Part shown: in pieces, positions 42,227-42,733 of the stretch | How the letters are laid out: the number at the start of each line of letters is the position of its first letter | Position numbering within the stretch: position 1 is the stretch's first letter | Source: Thalassolituus sp. UBA674 | Lineage (GTDB): Bacteria > Pseudomonadota > Gammaproteobacteria > Pseudomonadales > Oceanobacteraceae | Direction of reading: 5' to 3' | Assembly: GCA_002298335.1 (NCBI GenBank) | Contig: DBNK01000028.1 | Location: 1-42,733 of the forward strand | DNA length: 42,733 bases | The notes under the pieces: model-generated | What the model was told of the DNA's origin: nothing | Databases searched by the model: none | What the model saw: only the letters and a program-made list of their open reading frames with translations | Position numbers and translations under genes: made by a program

Positions 42227-42733
42227 TCAGCTCTGTACCGGAGCCGTCACGCATTCCTCATCATGGCAGGCATGCACCTCGACAGTAATATGAGACAGCT
42301 GCCGGAAGCCACTGAGCATAGTGCGGTAGTGTTGTGCCGGGCGTGGCGAATGAGTCACCAGAGAGATAATGGCCGCATAGTCCTTCTCCCCCACTTTCCA
42401 GACATGCAGATCAGCAACCCGGTTATCGGCATCGCTTTCAATCACCTCACGGATGGCCATCTTCTCAGGCTCTTCAATGCTGGCGTCCAGCAGCATAGGG
42501 CTTGTCGTACGGATCAGACCCAATGCCCAGTGAGCGATGATCAGGCTGCCAACCACGCCCATCACCGGGTCCAGCCACATCCAGCCGAGATACTTCCCCG
42601 CCAACAAGGCCGCGATAGCCAGCACTGACGTCAGGGCATCGGCCAGAACATGAAGATAAGCCGCGCGGAGATTGTGATCGTGATGATGCTCAGCCTGCTC
42701 ATGATCATGATGATCGTGATCGTGATCGTGATC
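42227..42733 (-). CDS. dmeF: Cation diffusion facilitator, DmeF-like (5' end cut off)
   Basis: The visible C-terminal 168 residues begin with a His/Asp-rich loop (alternating D-H codons at the window edge) followed by NLRAAYLHVLADALTSVLAI. That is the membrane segment with the paired H-x3-D metal site of CDF transporters. LDPVMGVVGSLIIAHW follows and then a cytoplasmic CDF domain (NRVADLHVWKVGEKDYAAI). The pattern fits DmeF-type Co/Ni efflux. The N-terminus is outside the window. Confidence 0.8.
   Translation of the reverse strand, partial: DHDHDHDHHDHEQAEHHHDHNLRAAYLHVLADALTSVLAIAALLAGKYLGWMWLDPVMGVVGSLIIAHWALGLIRTTSPMLLDASIEEPEKMAIREVIESDADNRVADLHVWKVGEKDYAAIISLVTHSPRPAQHYRTMLSGFRQLSHITVEVHACHDEECVTAPVQS

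Noticed and set aside
42686..42733. Short GATCGTGATC-type tandem repeat at the right edge, considered as a satellite or CRISPR-like array
   Set aside because: It encodes the alternating Asp-His loop of the CDF transporter and has no spacers.

Overview
The window is the core flagellar and chemotaxis locus of a polar-flagellated gammaproteobacterium. A marine Oceanospirillales-type bacterium is most likely. The gene order (fliS, fleQ, fleSR, fliEFGHIJ, fliK, fliLMNOPQR-flhB, flhA-flhF-fleN-fliA, cheYZAB, then a ParA-family gene) is the FleQ/sigma-54 polar arrangement of Pseudomonas and Vibrio relatives. FlhF, FleN, CheZ and a ParC-like ATPase also point to a polar flagellum with polar chemoreceptor arrays. 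Genus assignment is inference.

Layout. Almost everything from 1 to 31.1 kb lies on the minus strand, so transcription runs from high to low coordinates. From 31.1 kb down: fliS with a terminator, fleQ, fleS-fleR, fliE-F-G-H-I-J plus a small STAS gene, fliK, fliL-M-N-O-P-Q-R-flhB, then after a 1.2 kb repeat island flhA-flhF-fleN-fliA, cheY-Z-A-B and a truncated ParA-family gene at the left edge. I find good -24/-12 (sigma-54) promoter matches in front of fliE, fliL, fliK and fleS, a fair one before flhA, and weaker ones before fliS and the ParA gene. This matches a class II FleQ regulon.

Right of fliS the window changes character. A TPR plus SAM-methyltransferase gene runs on the plus strand from a near-perfect sigma-54 promoter, which ties it to the flagellar regulon. 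Housekeeping and accessory genes follow: ung, a UbiA/MenA-type prenyltransferase, an exported cupin-CMD protein with a Tat-tagged alcohol dehydrogenase next to a divergent AraC/YqhC-type regulator, a P-loop kinase, an SH3-M15 peptidase, a 7TMR-DISM diguanylate cyclase, and a truncated DmeF-type metal efflux gene.

The most unusual structure is non-coding. Two intergenic islands (10.5-11.5 kb and 28.2-28.85 kb) each carry a pair of about 200-280 bp multi-hairpin elements facing each other. The island at 28 kb is the reverse complement, as a whole, of the island at 10.7 kb. Together they form a large inverted repeat bracketing the 17 kb flhB-to-fleS block. Hairpin stems in the four copies differ in sequence but stay base-paired. 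Several widespread small palindromic repeats are packed around them.
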